Source: Myxococcales bacterium (GTDB lineage Bacteria > Myxococcota_C > UBA6777). From it: a stretch of DNA of 13,804 nucleotides. Below are positions 6,105 through 13,755 of the stretch, in pieces. Where the stretch lies: positions 5,362-19,165 of the forward strand of contig JALTMC010000329.1 of the NCBI GenBank assembly GCA_027005175.1. Direction: 5' to 3'. The notes under the pieces are model-generated. The model saw only the letters and a program-made list of their open reading frames with translations, did not search any database and had not been told where the DNA came from. Position 1 is the stretch's first letter, and each line of letters begins with the position of its first letter. Position numbers and translations under genes: made by a program.

Positions 6105-9100
6105 ATGACCCAGATATCGTATCAGTTAACCGCAATGCTGGCCGAAGGTAGCATATACAAAGTATACAAAGGTCTCTCCTATCTACCCGACGGCGAGACC
6201 CGTGAGATCTTGCTCAAGCAACTCCAACCTCACATCGTGAATGATCCTGTTATCATCTCTCACCTTGCAGGCTTCTCTGATGTCGCACGAGGCTTGCAGC
6301 ACCCGAACCTCGCGCCACTTTGGGATCTTGGTCAACACAACGGAAATTACTACCATGTCCGCGAATATCTTCCGGGTTGCTCTCTGCACAAGTTGCTGGA
6401 TCTTGTTCAGCGAGGAGAGGCCATACTCTCGCCTGCGATGGCGATTTACATCACCCAAGAGATCTCGGAAGCTATTGCGGCACTCCATCGCCACCGTGTT
6501 CCAGGAGATCAACCCATCTATCTGTTTCATGGAGGCCTCTCTCCCGAAAATATCATCCTAACTCGAACAGGCGGGGTTGTCGTAACGGATGCTGGTCTGG
6601 ATGTCATCTTTTGGAGAGATCCAGAAATACAAAAGTGGCTGAGACATCACAAAGGCGCTTACCACCCCCCCGAATATAGTATGGGACAGCGACCGATGCG
6701 ACGGGGAGATGCGTTTGGAGTTGGTGCATTGCTCTATCATATGATCATGGGTCAATCACTCCGAGATGCCAGCCCACATTGGTTTGACTCCCTTCACATG
6801 TCCTTGCCATCCGAACATCACCACCGAGTCACAGAGCAGTTTGACCAACTCCTCAAAGAGACCCTTCATCCCAACCAAGACCACCGACAAGTCCTCATAG
6901 ACCAATTGCGTCAACAGCTAGCAAGACCCGGCTTGTTGCGTCAAGCCAAAGCAGAACGAAGAGAAGCAGCGGCTTATATTGAAGCCCTGGTATCCCAAGT
7001 TCTAGAACATCCTCCCCAAGAAGTGTTGGTTGAAATACAACCTCCCTTTCATCTGGAAAGCCTGCTGCCAGAACGTCCAGAGTTGCTTCCGCCACACAAG
7101 CGATACCAGCCACCCAAGTATGATGAGACTTCGTCTTTTCATCCTCGTCGGAAAGAATCAACATCACCCGATGCGACATTGCCTCCACCTCAACCACTCG
7201 AAGAAGAACAAGAGCCCCTCGATCTACACAATGTGCTCACAGGTGGCCCTCCAACACAGTCCAACTCAACCCAGCCCTCGATAAGCCCCTCTGAGAACCT
7301 GGATGCCTATGAACTCCCCCCTCCAGAGCCACTCTATGACCCCGATGCATATATCGAAGCAGAGGAGGAGGAAGATGATGAACCAACCAATGTGGCACCA
7401 GCCCCTGTTGCCCCTCCAAATCATGGACTGACCTTGGGTGACCTCCTGAACTCCGAAGCCTCTCATGCCGCGTCCCCTCCTGAGGAAAGACCTATGCCTA
7501 TGGAGGAAGAAAGCGAAACAGATTCAACCCTTGTCGCTTCACTCCCTGTTTCCCCAACATCCAATGAAGCAGCCTCCCTACCGGCTTCCATGGATCTGTC
7601 AATCCCTCCAAGAATGGAGGGTTCAGCCTCTCCCATCTCAGAGGGTTTACTCTCTCCCATCTCAGAGGGTCCAAGTTCCCCGAGGTCAGAGGAGTTCATC
7701 TCTCCCATCTCAGAGGGTCCAAGCACTCCCATCTCGGAAGATACGACTCCTCCAACGATCGACCTACCGAACAATCCAATGGAATCCATTCTCCCAAACG
7801 TGGAACCAACCCCAGAAACGATGGCTTTGCCGATCGAGGATATCGATGGATACCCTGGGATACTGTCCTCACCACCGCCGGATTTCCCAAGCAACCAGGA
7901 GCCTTTGCAAGCAGACAGTACCTCCCCTCAACAAGCTCCACCCATGGTCAGTCAAGAAACAGTGGCTTTACCCCTAGAGCAAATAACAGGCTCTCAAGCA
8001 CCACCAAAAGCACCAGGACCTCTCGCTCCCCCACAAGTATTCCTTCCAGAAGACGGGATGGAGCAGTTTGGTAATTTTGTGTTGCTCAACCGTGTCGCGT
8101 TTGGGGGAATGGCTGAAGTCTTTCGCGCGAGGCTGCAAGGACATGTTGGCTTCCAAAGAATTGTAGCGGTGAAGCGTATTCTACCAGAATACTCAGAAGA
8201 CCCAACCTTTATCCAGATGTTTACAGACGAGGCTCGCATCGCAGGCTCCCTCACTCATCCTCATATTGTCCAGATCAATGAACTTGGAGAAGTGGATGGG
8301 ATCTATTACATATCCATGGAATTCATCGATGGAATCGACCTCGCTCGTGTCATTAAGATTCGACGAACACTCGAACAGCCTATCCCCTTAGGGATCATCC
8401 TTGATATTACGATTCCTGTCTGTAAGGCTCTTCACTACGCACACACAGCTCTTGACCCAAACAACAAGCCCCTCAATATGATTCACCGAGATGTGACTCC
8501 TCACAATATCTTGATCTCCAAAAAAGCAGAGATCAAACTAACAGATTTTGGTATCGCCAAAGCCTCCCAAAACATCTCGACAACAGCGGTTGGAGAATTG
8601 AAAGGTAAGTTGTCCTACATGTCGCCAGAGCAGGCAGAAGGACGCCCCCTGGATCAACGAACAGATATCTTTCAAGTGGGTATTGTTTTGTATGAGATGC
8701 TGACCTTGCGCAAAATGTTTGAAGGAAACTCAGACAAAAGCGTCTTGCATAAGATCCAAAATGGCCTATATCCAACACCACGACAAGTGACAGCAACCAT
8801 TCCCGAGTTAATGGAGCAGATCACGCTCAAGGCTCTAGCGGTAGACCCCAAACACCGTTACCAGACAGCCCAGGAATTGGAGCAAGACCTGGTAAAGCTT
8901 CGAAACAATTTACCTGTGCAGGAGCGAAGCGCCGACGTTGCAACCTTCACAACACAGATATTAGAGCAGCGGGACTTCCTGCTCGCAGAGATGGCCGCGA
9001 ATCGCGGGAAGCCACGCCCCATGAGTTTGGCGAACGCGCCTCATCAAACTCCCCCTATAGCTCTGGGCCAACAACAAACTCCTGGCTCTGAGACACAAGC

Positions 9101-9461
9101 TCGACATGTGCAGACAGATAAGAAGAAAACAGCCATGCTCAGTGGTTTGATCGTCTTTATCATGTTGGTTGTGGGTGGAGTTGTTGGTTACTTTTTATTG
9201 AAAGAAAAGCCAGTTCCTCCCCAAGCTCCCTTTTCGATCCAAACCCGCCCTCCTGGAGCCGAAGTTCGACTGGATGGTGAAAAGATCGGTGTCACTCCAC
9301 TTCGAATCAATCGCCCCTTCGACAAACAGAAGCATGTGCTGCAACTCATCAAACGAGGCTATCGTCCGTTCAATCACAAGTTCAAATTGCAGCATGAGGG
9401 TGATGGAGTGGACCTCTTCCTCAGCCTCAACCCCAATCCCAAGAAGCGACGCAAACCTTAA
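6105..9461 (+). CDS. Pseudokinase-Ser/Thr kinase fusion with transmembrane helix and PEGA domain
   Basis: The 1118-residue protein has four parts. Residues about 5-275 are a kinase-like fold with a degenerate loop (AEGSIYKVYKG), a Lys at 38, HGGLSPEN instead of HRDxKPxN (the catalytic Asp would be Gly144) and D162-A-G instead of DFG: probably a pseudokinase. Residues about 290-650 are a Pro/Ser/Glu-rich linker with an eight-residue repeat. Residues about 655-925 are a complete Hanks-type kinase: FGGMAEVF, VAVK (K690), HRDVTPHN (D796), DFG (D814) and SPE. One transmembrane helix (about 1011-1033) follows KKK, and a PEGA domain (about 1043-1110, PPGAEVRLDGEKIGVTPL) should lie in the periplasm. 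Role: membrane-bound protein kinase whose outside domain may sense or bind the envelope, with the pseudokinase as an internal regulator or docking site. It lies 21 bp after the FHA gene; the upstream AGG is a weak ribosome site. Confidence 0.92.
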   Translation: MTQISYQLTAMLAEGSIYKVYKGLSYLPDGETREILLKQLQPHIVNDPVIISHLAGFSDVARGLQHPNLAPLWDLGQHNGNYYHVREYLPGCSLHKLLDLVQRGEAILSPAMAIYITQEISEAIAALHRHRVPGDQPIYLFHGGLSPENIILTRTGGVVVTDAGLDVIFWRDPEIQKWLRHHKGAYHPPEYSMGQRPMRRGDAFGVGALLYHMIMGQSLRDASPHWFDSLHMSLPSEHHHRVTEQFDQLLKETLHPNQDHRQVLIDQLRQQLARPGLLRQAKAERREAAAYIEALVSQVLEHPPQEVLVEIQPPFHLESLLPERPELLPPHKRYQPPKYDETSSFHPRRKESTSPDATLPPPQPLEEEQEPLDLHNVLTGGPPTQSNSTQPSISPSENLDAYELPPPEPLYDPDAYIEAEEEEDDEPTNVAPAPVAPPNHGLTLGDLLNSEASHAASPPEERPMPMEEESETDSTLVASLPVSPTSNEAASLPASMDLSIPPRMEGSASPISEGLLSPISEGPSSPRSEEFISPISEGPSTPISEDTTPPTIDLPNNPMESILPNVEPTPETMALPIEDIDGYPGILSSPPPDFPSNQEPLQADSTSPQQAPPMVSQETVALPLEQITGSQAPPKAPGPLAPPQVFLPEDGMEQFGNFVLLNRVAFGGMAEVFRARLQGHVGFQRIVAVKRILPEYSEDPTFIQMFTDEARIAGSLTHPHIVQINELGEVDGIYYISMEFIDGIDLARVIKIRRTLEQPIPLGIILDITIPVCKALHYAHTALDPNNKPLNMIHRDVTPHNILISKKAEIKLTDFGIAKASQNISTTAVGELKGKLSYMSPEQAEGRPLDQRTDIFQVGIVLYEMLTLRKMFEGNSDKSVLHKIQNGLYPTPRQVTATIPELMEQITLKALAVDPKHRYQTAQELEQDLVKLRNNLPVQERSADVATFTTQILEQRDFLLAEMAANRGKPRPMSLANAPHQTPPIALGQQQTPGSETQARHVQTDKKKTAMLSGLIVFIMLVVGGVVGYFLLKEKPVPPQAPFSIQTRPPGAEVRLDGEKIGVTPLRINRPFDKQKHVLQLIKRGYRPFNHKFKLQHEGDGVDLFLSLNPNPKKRRKP
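7623..7742 (+). repeat. 24-bp in-frame repeat coding for xxSPISEG in the kinase linker
   Basis: Five eight-residue units span residues 507-546; three contain the exact 18-mer TCTCCCATCTCAGAGGGT (7629, 7653, 7701). The units read xxSPISEG, or variants SPRSEE and TPISED. The segment is disordered in character and offers regularly spaced Ser/Thr-Pro sites. Confidence 0.9.
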
Positions 9462-9496
9462 CCCACATCATGAATGTCGAGCGTGACTTCAATCCC

Positions 9497-10510
9497 TCAC
9501 GATATCTTGAAGTGTCGCCAGTTGGCTCGTCTGCCTTTGAGAGACCACAATGTGATGGAGTGAGGAAGGAATTCAATAATACTTTCTTCGGATGGCTGAT
9601 TATTTTTCTTTTTGCCACGCAGTGGGATACAAAGAACCCAACCTTCTTCCCGGTCAAGCTCCATCTCACGCAGTTCAGAATACTTATCGTGAAATCGCCA
9701 CCCCAAATAAAGACAAAAGGTAAGCAAAATGCCGATTAAGGGCAGGCGCCACGCGATAGAAGAGTACTCGTGGTACAAACTGGCAACCTGGCCGAGACCG
9801 GCCAAAAAAGTCCACACAAACAAGAGACAATAGCGCCAAAGCAATGGCCGGGTAAGACGGATATGATGATGGAGTTCCATCCGCTCATCCTCAGCCATAT
9901 GGCGCCGTTGCACGCCATCCCTGGCTTCCACTTCTCGAAAACCAGAGATGGAAACCCGGAATGTATTGTCTGGATGTTTGGCAACCTCCATAACATCGAG
10001 CTTAAACTTTGGATCAACCCTCTGGTTGTTGCTCTTGTACAGCAGATGAGACTCAGGAAAGATCTCAATCCACTGGGGCACATTCGGAGCCGTTTTGAGA
10101 AAGCCCAACGACACAAGCTTCTGTTGAGCCTTTCCCAAAAAAGCATAGGATTCAGGAACACCTTCAAAGTGCTCAACATATCCCAACATCAAGGCCCTGT
10201 GTACACGCCGACTTTGACGAAACTGAAGAATAGACATAACCACAGCCACAGGCCAAGTTAAGAGAGGTACACACCAAATCGGGCACCAGGGAATTCCACT
10301 GCAATCGTGCGGGATCAGATCATGAGGAAACATGGATAGAAGAGGAATCCAAAGCAAAAGGATCCACAACGGAGCCGCAAAAAAGAGCCAACCCCTTCGC
10401 CAAAACAGACGAGCCTCAGACTTGAGGATGAACTCTTCCTCAGCAGTAAAAGGCCGTTGCTGCGTAGAGTCTAGCCCCAAACACACTCGAACCATATTCG
10501 TTTTTTTCAT
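9497..10510 (-). CDS. Four-helix membrane protein of unknown function
   Basis: The 337-residue product has four hydrophobic segments, at about residues 41-61, 78-97, 225-245 and 254-271. Basic residues before the first (WRRGW) place the N-terminus inside, so the 98-224 segment and the C-terminal tail (272-337, rich in Arg, Lys and Glu) should face the cytoplasm, and the short 62-77 loop with Cys70 and Cys76 faces outside. The central cytoplasmic part is hydrophilic with beta-like stretches (FKLDVMEV, TFRVSISGF). No catalytic motif was recognised and I cannot name a family. AGGTG seven bases before the ATG supports the start at 10510. The gene is convergent with the kinase gene (35-bp gap, no clear terminator) and divergent from the sigma-factor operon across a repeat-rich region. 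Confidence 0.78.
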   Translation of the reverse strand: MKKTNMVRVCLGLDSTQQRPFTAEEEFILKSEARLFWRRGWLFFAAPLWILLLWIPLLSMFPHDLIPHDCSGIPWCPIWCVPLLTWPVAVVMSILQFRQSRRVHRALMLGYVEHFEGVPESYAFLGKAQQKLVSLGFLKTAPNVPQWIEIFPESHLLYKSNNQRVDPKFKLDVMEVAKHPDNTFRVSISGFREVEARDGVQRRHMAEDERMELHHHIRLTRPLLWRYCLLFVWTFLAGLGQVASLYHEYSSIAWRLPLIGILLTFCLYLGWRFHDKYSELREMELDREEGWVLCIPLRGKKKNNQPSEESIIEFLPHSITLWSLKGRRANWRHFKIS

Positions 10511-10604
10511 CAGAAAGCACCTGAACCCGTTGATGTTGTAACGGCACTAGCACAAAAACTCTCTCGGTTCTTGCTCAAGGAGTGTTTGACACTCAGCAAA
10601 CACA

Positions 10605-10654
10605 AAGCCAACCTCACTCACAAAGCCAACCTCACTCTCGAAGCCAACCTCACT
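10605..10654 (+). repeat. Three copies of an 18-bp period repeat
   Basis: AAGCCAACCTCACT occurs at 10605, 10623 and 10641, spaced exactly 18 bp apart. The third copy runs into the 49-bp repeat array, whose units also start CCAACCTCACT, so both arrays may share an origin. A hairpin GTGTTT (10582-10587) with AAACAC (10598-10603) lies just before. Confidence 0.85.
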
Positions 10655-10790
10655 TTGACAAAGGTCTGTGTGTCAAAGCACCAAATGAAGTACCAACCTC
10701 ACTTTGACAAAGGTCTGTGTGTCAAAGCACCAAATGAAGTACCAACCTCACTTTGACAAAGGTCTGTGTGTCAAAGCGCCCGATGGAGTA
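10644..10790. repeat. Three tandem 49-bp units, each with a perfect hairpin
   Basis: Units start at 10644, 10693 and 10742. The first two are essentially identical; the third differs by four bases near its end. Each contains CTTTGACA, ten bases, TGTCAAAG, a perfect 8-bp inverted repeat (10653-10678, 10702-10727, 10751-10776). Each arm contains TTGACA, read on both strands, which resembles a -35 box, but no -10 box follows. The array lies in the divergent gap between the membrane-protein gene and the sigma-factor operon. The rest of 10511-10800 shows no gene. Confidence 0.92.
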
Positions 10791-10804
10791 GAGTCGTGGA
10801 AGTT

Positions 10805-10855
10805 TCCAAAATGTTTCGAAATGATTTGGATGAAGAGAGAGCCTCTCCATCCAAA
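10805..10855 (+). other. Bulged 13-bp hairpin with a competing upstream arm
   Basis: TTTGGATG (10825-10832) pairs with CATCCAAA (10848-10855), and inside this, after a bulge of two A, GAGAG (10835-10839) pairs with CTCTC (10843-10847) around a three-base loop. Upstream, TCCAAA (10805-10810) could instead pair with TTTGGA (10825-10830). The two pairings are mutually exclusive, as in attenuators. There is no T-run after it on either strand, so a standard terminator is not supported. Confidence 0.5.
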
Positions 10856-10974
10856 GCAACAGCAAAAATAATTTAAAAAATTCCTGAAGAAGATACGACT
10901 AAGGGAAGGAACGTAGAACCGGAGATCCGCTTCTCTGTTTCACAATGTCAGTTGATGTAAAATTTTCAGGAAGT

Positions 10975-11002
10975 TTGCATTTTCATAAAAACACATTATA
11001 AT
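10975..11002 (+). promoter_or_regulatory. Promoter of the sigma-factor operon
   Basis: TTGCAT (10975-10980), 16 bases, then a perfect TATAAT (10997-11002). Transcription would begin near 11009, giving a leader of about 175 nt before the ATG at 11185. It reads like a housekeeping (sigma70-type) promoter rather than an ECF promoter. GGAAGTTT, which overlaps the -35 box (10969-10976), also occurs at 10798-10805. Confidence 0.55.
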
Positions 11003-11077
11003 AAGGGAGTTGAGCCGAATCAAGAGTCCAATAGAGAGGATGGATCGTATTTTATCACGTAGGCAGTGTACGAAAGT

Positions 11078-11140
11078 GGAGCCAGCTCAGTATACTTGGG
11101 TAGAGTCGACTCTGCTCCAGGCAGATCGAAGTAGACTTCG
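11078..11140 (+). promoter_or_regulatory. Palindromes in the sigma-factor leader
   Basis: AGAGTCGACTCT (11102-11113) is a perfect 12-bp palindrome, and CGAAGTAGACTTCG (11127-11140) is a 6+6 inverted repeat with two central bases. GGAGC (11078-11082) and GCTCC (11114-11118) could close a larger stem around the first. These may be operators for a dimeric protein or an mRNA leader structure. The rest of the leader (11009-11184) shows nothing certain. Confidence 0.45.
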
Positions 11141-11184
11141 TCAGCTTGCTTGGAAAGCATCGCACTCTGTAGCAGGGGCCAATT

Positions 11185-11853
11185 ATGGATCGAAAAACTG
11201 AACGCGAACTCATTCAATGCATCCAGGAGACAGGCTGTGTCCGATCATACACACGCTTACTCAAGGAGCTCAACCTCTATCGCGACGTATTTCACTTCGT
11301 TCGTCGCTATCTACCGAATCCCTCCGATGCCGAAGAAGTAACACAAGAGTCGATGTTTCGAGCATTTCACAACATCCATAGCTTTGACACCTCTCGTGGG
11401 AGGTTTCGCTCTTGGACCTTTGGAATCGCTGTCCATCAAGCCTATGACAGGCTCAATGAGAGAAAACATCGAAGTCTTTGTGAGATCGAGCACTTACCAG
11501 CAACCAATAAATCTCCTGAAGAGATGCTTCAGCTTCTGGAGCTCGAAGAAGCCCTTGTGGAAGCCATCGATGAAATGGGTGAACGGTACCAGCGCATATT
11601 GGTGATGTACTATGTTGAGGGTCTGTCTCACAAAGAGATCGCCGAGCGCGAAGGAATTACAGCAAACAATGCTGGAACAATCCTAAACCGTGCGAAAGAC
11701 CGGTGCATTAAATTGTATGAAGAAAACCTACAGAGCAAATCACGCCTCGCCTCTGTCAATGCACCACGCCCCCAATCGTCTGGAGCCCACGCCTTTGCTG
11801 ATATCTTATCGGCTCTCAACCAACGATTTCTCAGGTATGTCAGCAACCGTTAG
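11185..11853 (+). CDS. ECF-type RNA polymerase sigma factor
   Basis: The 222-residue protein has only the two core regions of an extracytoplasmic-function sigma factor. Region 2 (about 20-95) contains DAEEVTQESMFRAFHNI and FRSWTFGIAVHQAYDRLNERKHR, which match the core-binding and -10-recognition helices. Region 4 (about 120-180) contains RYQRILVMYYVEGLSHKEIAEREGITANNAGTILNRAKDR, the helix-turn-helix that reads the -35 box. About 40 residues follow region 4, longer than the usual end; their role is unknown. AGGGG about six bases before the ATG supports the start. The stop is 22 bp before the ZAS-TPR gene, the usual order of sigma and its regulator. It is likely held inactive by that neighbour. 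Confidence 0.93.
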   Translation: MDRKTERELIQCIQETGCVRSYTRLLKELNLYRDVFHFVRRYLPNPSDAEEVTQESMFRAFHNIHSFDTSRGRFRSWTFGIAVHQAYDRLNERKHRSLCEIEHLPATNKSPEEMLQLLELEEALVEAIDEMGERYQRILVMYYVEGLSHKEIAEREGITANNAGTILNRAKDRCIKLYEENLQSKSRLASVNAPRPQSSGAHAFADILSALNQRFLRYVSNR

Positions 11854-11875
11854 AGAAGTAGCGTAAAGGTGGCGT

Positions 11876-13744
11876 GTGACCGAGATTGTCACTGAGCCTC
11901 TGAAGGCAGATCCGGATGACTTCATGAAATGTGTGGACCTGGACAAACAACGAGCCTCCTCTCCTAGCCACTCCCCTTCTCACCGGGAGTTCAGGCATAT
12001 CCAACGATGTTCTCGTTGTATGGAGAAACACGGTATATCCCACATGGTCAGTGTGCTCTCCTCAGGACATCTCGATCTACCCGAGGAACCCAAAGGGGAA
12101 GAAAACTTCCTCAACACACTGCAACTCTTGGGCGAAGCCCAAAGCGATGCCTTTGAGCGGTCTCAGTTTCTCCACCAAACGGTACAAAAAGGCGACCGTT
12201 TGTTTTGGCGAGGAGAATATGGACGAGCCGCTCGACAGTACCGTGAAGCTCTTATGGTTGTTCAAGATGACCAGGGACGTGTCGCTCTTCAGAACAAGCT
12301 AGCACGCGCCCAAGTCCATCGACAACATAACAAAGAGGCCATAGAACTTCTCACACAAGCCTTACACGAACTCGGAGAGGCTGCTCCGCCAAAGCATCTG
12401 ATGGCCGCAAGAATATACCGAGAAGAGTTTGTATTCTGGGCCATTCAAGTGCGCTACTTCCTGGCCGAAAAATGGCCTGAATTGTTCCCTCTCTCCACCA
12501 AGTTTGGGGATCGCAGTCGTGCCGCCCAACACCTTTATCGCGAGCTATCAACGCTAGCGCAAGGCCACAACAACAAACTCAGCCGTTGGGCTCACCTACG
12601 AGAGATGCAATGGGCCACCAAACTCAACCAACCCTTAGAACAGGTTGTTTCTTGGGGAAGAAGGGCCGTGACTTGCGCTCAACACCATCAAAACTGGCGG
12701 GCCAACTTCTGGCTGTACAAACTGTCGACCATCCCAACCCAAGATGATCCCATCATTCAAGCCTCTGCCGACTTCTATCTCGGTCGCTCCGCTTACATCA
12801 TGGGTCGATGGAACCAAGCTCGCGTCCACCTCGAACGATGTGTTGAGCTTTCGCAGTCTGCCCAAGATGCCTATCTTCGAGATGCAGCACTTCAACACTT
12901 AATCCGCGTCTATCGCAATGATGGTAACTTTGCGCAAGCAGTCCGAGTCGCAGGACAACTACTCACCCTCTATCACAAACTGGGAAACCTCCCAAGACTC
13001 TCAGCTTGTTGTAGACACTTCTCACTCATCTACGCTGCCTATGGAGACTTTCGAAACGCCAAGACCTGGGCCGACAAAGCACTGGCTGTTTCAGAACAAG
13101 ACTCCAGCGCAACCCAAGAGCAAAGTTTGTCTCGCATGCGATGCTATGTTCTCCTTGGCGACATTGAACTCCGGTGTGGCCGAAAGAAATCAGCACGCTT
13201 GTACATCGGTGAAGCCATCCGAATTCAGCGAACCGAACAAATCCCTCTGGCTTACCTACGAGATGGCCTTGCCCTACTCCGAAAGATCATGGGCCAAGAA
13301 CAACCTCAGCTCCGAAAGTCATGGTTCTCCCAACTGAGAAATTGGATCACCTCTCGCTGGGCCATCATGCGCGGTGACCTGGAACTCGCACACCATATCC
13401 AACATCGAAGTTATCGCCCCTCCGGCGAGCATCAAATCCCCAACGAACTCGCCTACCTGTACCAGGAAAACATCGGTGAAGAGCGACCAGGAGGCTTACG
13501 CAAAGCCATCCCCGCTTCAGACTTCGCCCAAGAATTCCTTGCTGGCCATGTTCCTGTTCGACCCGAACAAGCTTCCTTCTCACGAGAAGCTGACCAGCTC
13601 GCCTCCATGTTCCCTGTGGGTGCCGTATCCTCCAGGTGGGGTCGCGGCACTCAAGCCCGAGACCGATCCGGTGCCATCACCGCCCAACTCTCCAACGGCA
13701 CTGACACACCATGGGGCTACTTTTTTGCCGACGATATCAGCTAA
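11876..13744 (+). CDS. Soluble ZAS (H-x3-C-x2-C) putative anti-sigma factor fused to TPR repeats
   Basis: The 622-residue product starts at GTG with AAAGGTGG five bases upstream. Residues 41-48 read HIQRCSRC, the H-x3-C-x2-C motif of zinc-binding anti-sigma domains, with Cys19 a possible fourth ligand. From about residue 100 to 450 it is almost all helical with TPR-like pairs, for example GDRLFWRGEYGRAARQYREAL, ADFYLGRSAYIMGRWNQARV and FSLIYAAYGDFRNAKTWADKAL. No membrane segment was seen, so it should be cytoplasmic, unlike many anti-sigma factors that span the membrane. The last ~120 residues are less ordered. Role inferred from the motif and gene order: it binds the upstream sigma factor and releases it when the TPR part meets a partner protein or when zinc or thiols are disturbed. 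It could instead be a co-activator. Confidence 0.82.
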   Translation: MTEIVTEPLKADPDDFMKCVDLDKQRASSPSHSPSHREFRHIQRCSRCMEKHGISHMVSVLSSGHLDLPEEPKGEENFLNTLQLLGEAQSDAFERSQFLHQTVQKGDRLFWRGEYGRAARQYREALMVVQDDQGRVALQNKLARAQVHRQHNKEAIELLTQALHELGEAAPPKHLMAARIYREEFVFWAIQVRYFLAEKWPELFPLSTKFGDRSRAAQHLYRELSTLAQGHNNKLSRWAHLREMQWATKLNQPLEQVVSWGRRAVTCAQHHQNWRANFWLYKLSTIPTQDDPIIQASADFYLGRSAYIMGRWNQARVHLERCVELSQSAQDAYLRDAALQHLIRVYRNDGNFAQAVRVAGQLLTLYHKLGNLPRLSACCRHFSLIYAAYGDFRNAKTWADKALAVSEQDSSATQEQSLSRMRCYVLLGDIELRCGRKKSARLYIGEAIRIQRTEQIPLAYLRDGLALLRKIMGQEQPQLRKSWFSQLRNWITSRWAIMRGDLELAHHIQHRSYRPSGEHQIPNELAYLYQENIGEERPGGLRKAIPASDFAQEFLAGHVPVRPEQASFSREADQLASMFPVGAVSSRWGRGTQARDRSGAITAQLSNGTDTPWGYFFADDIS

Positions 13745-13755
13745 ACAACAATTTC

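Noticed and set aside
10571-10756. 61-codon frame across the intergenic repeats
   Set aside because: It is an artefact of the 18-bp and 49-bp repeats, and the 49-bp units shift frame between copies.
10605-10790. CRISPR array
   Set aside because: Units are contiguous with no unique spacers between them, and no cas gene is present.
11040-11201. Short upstream frame overlapping the sigma-factor start
   Set aside because: Its ATG follows GAGAGG with no spacing and the product has no recognisable features; a leader peptide is possible but not supported.
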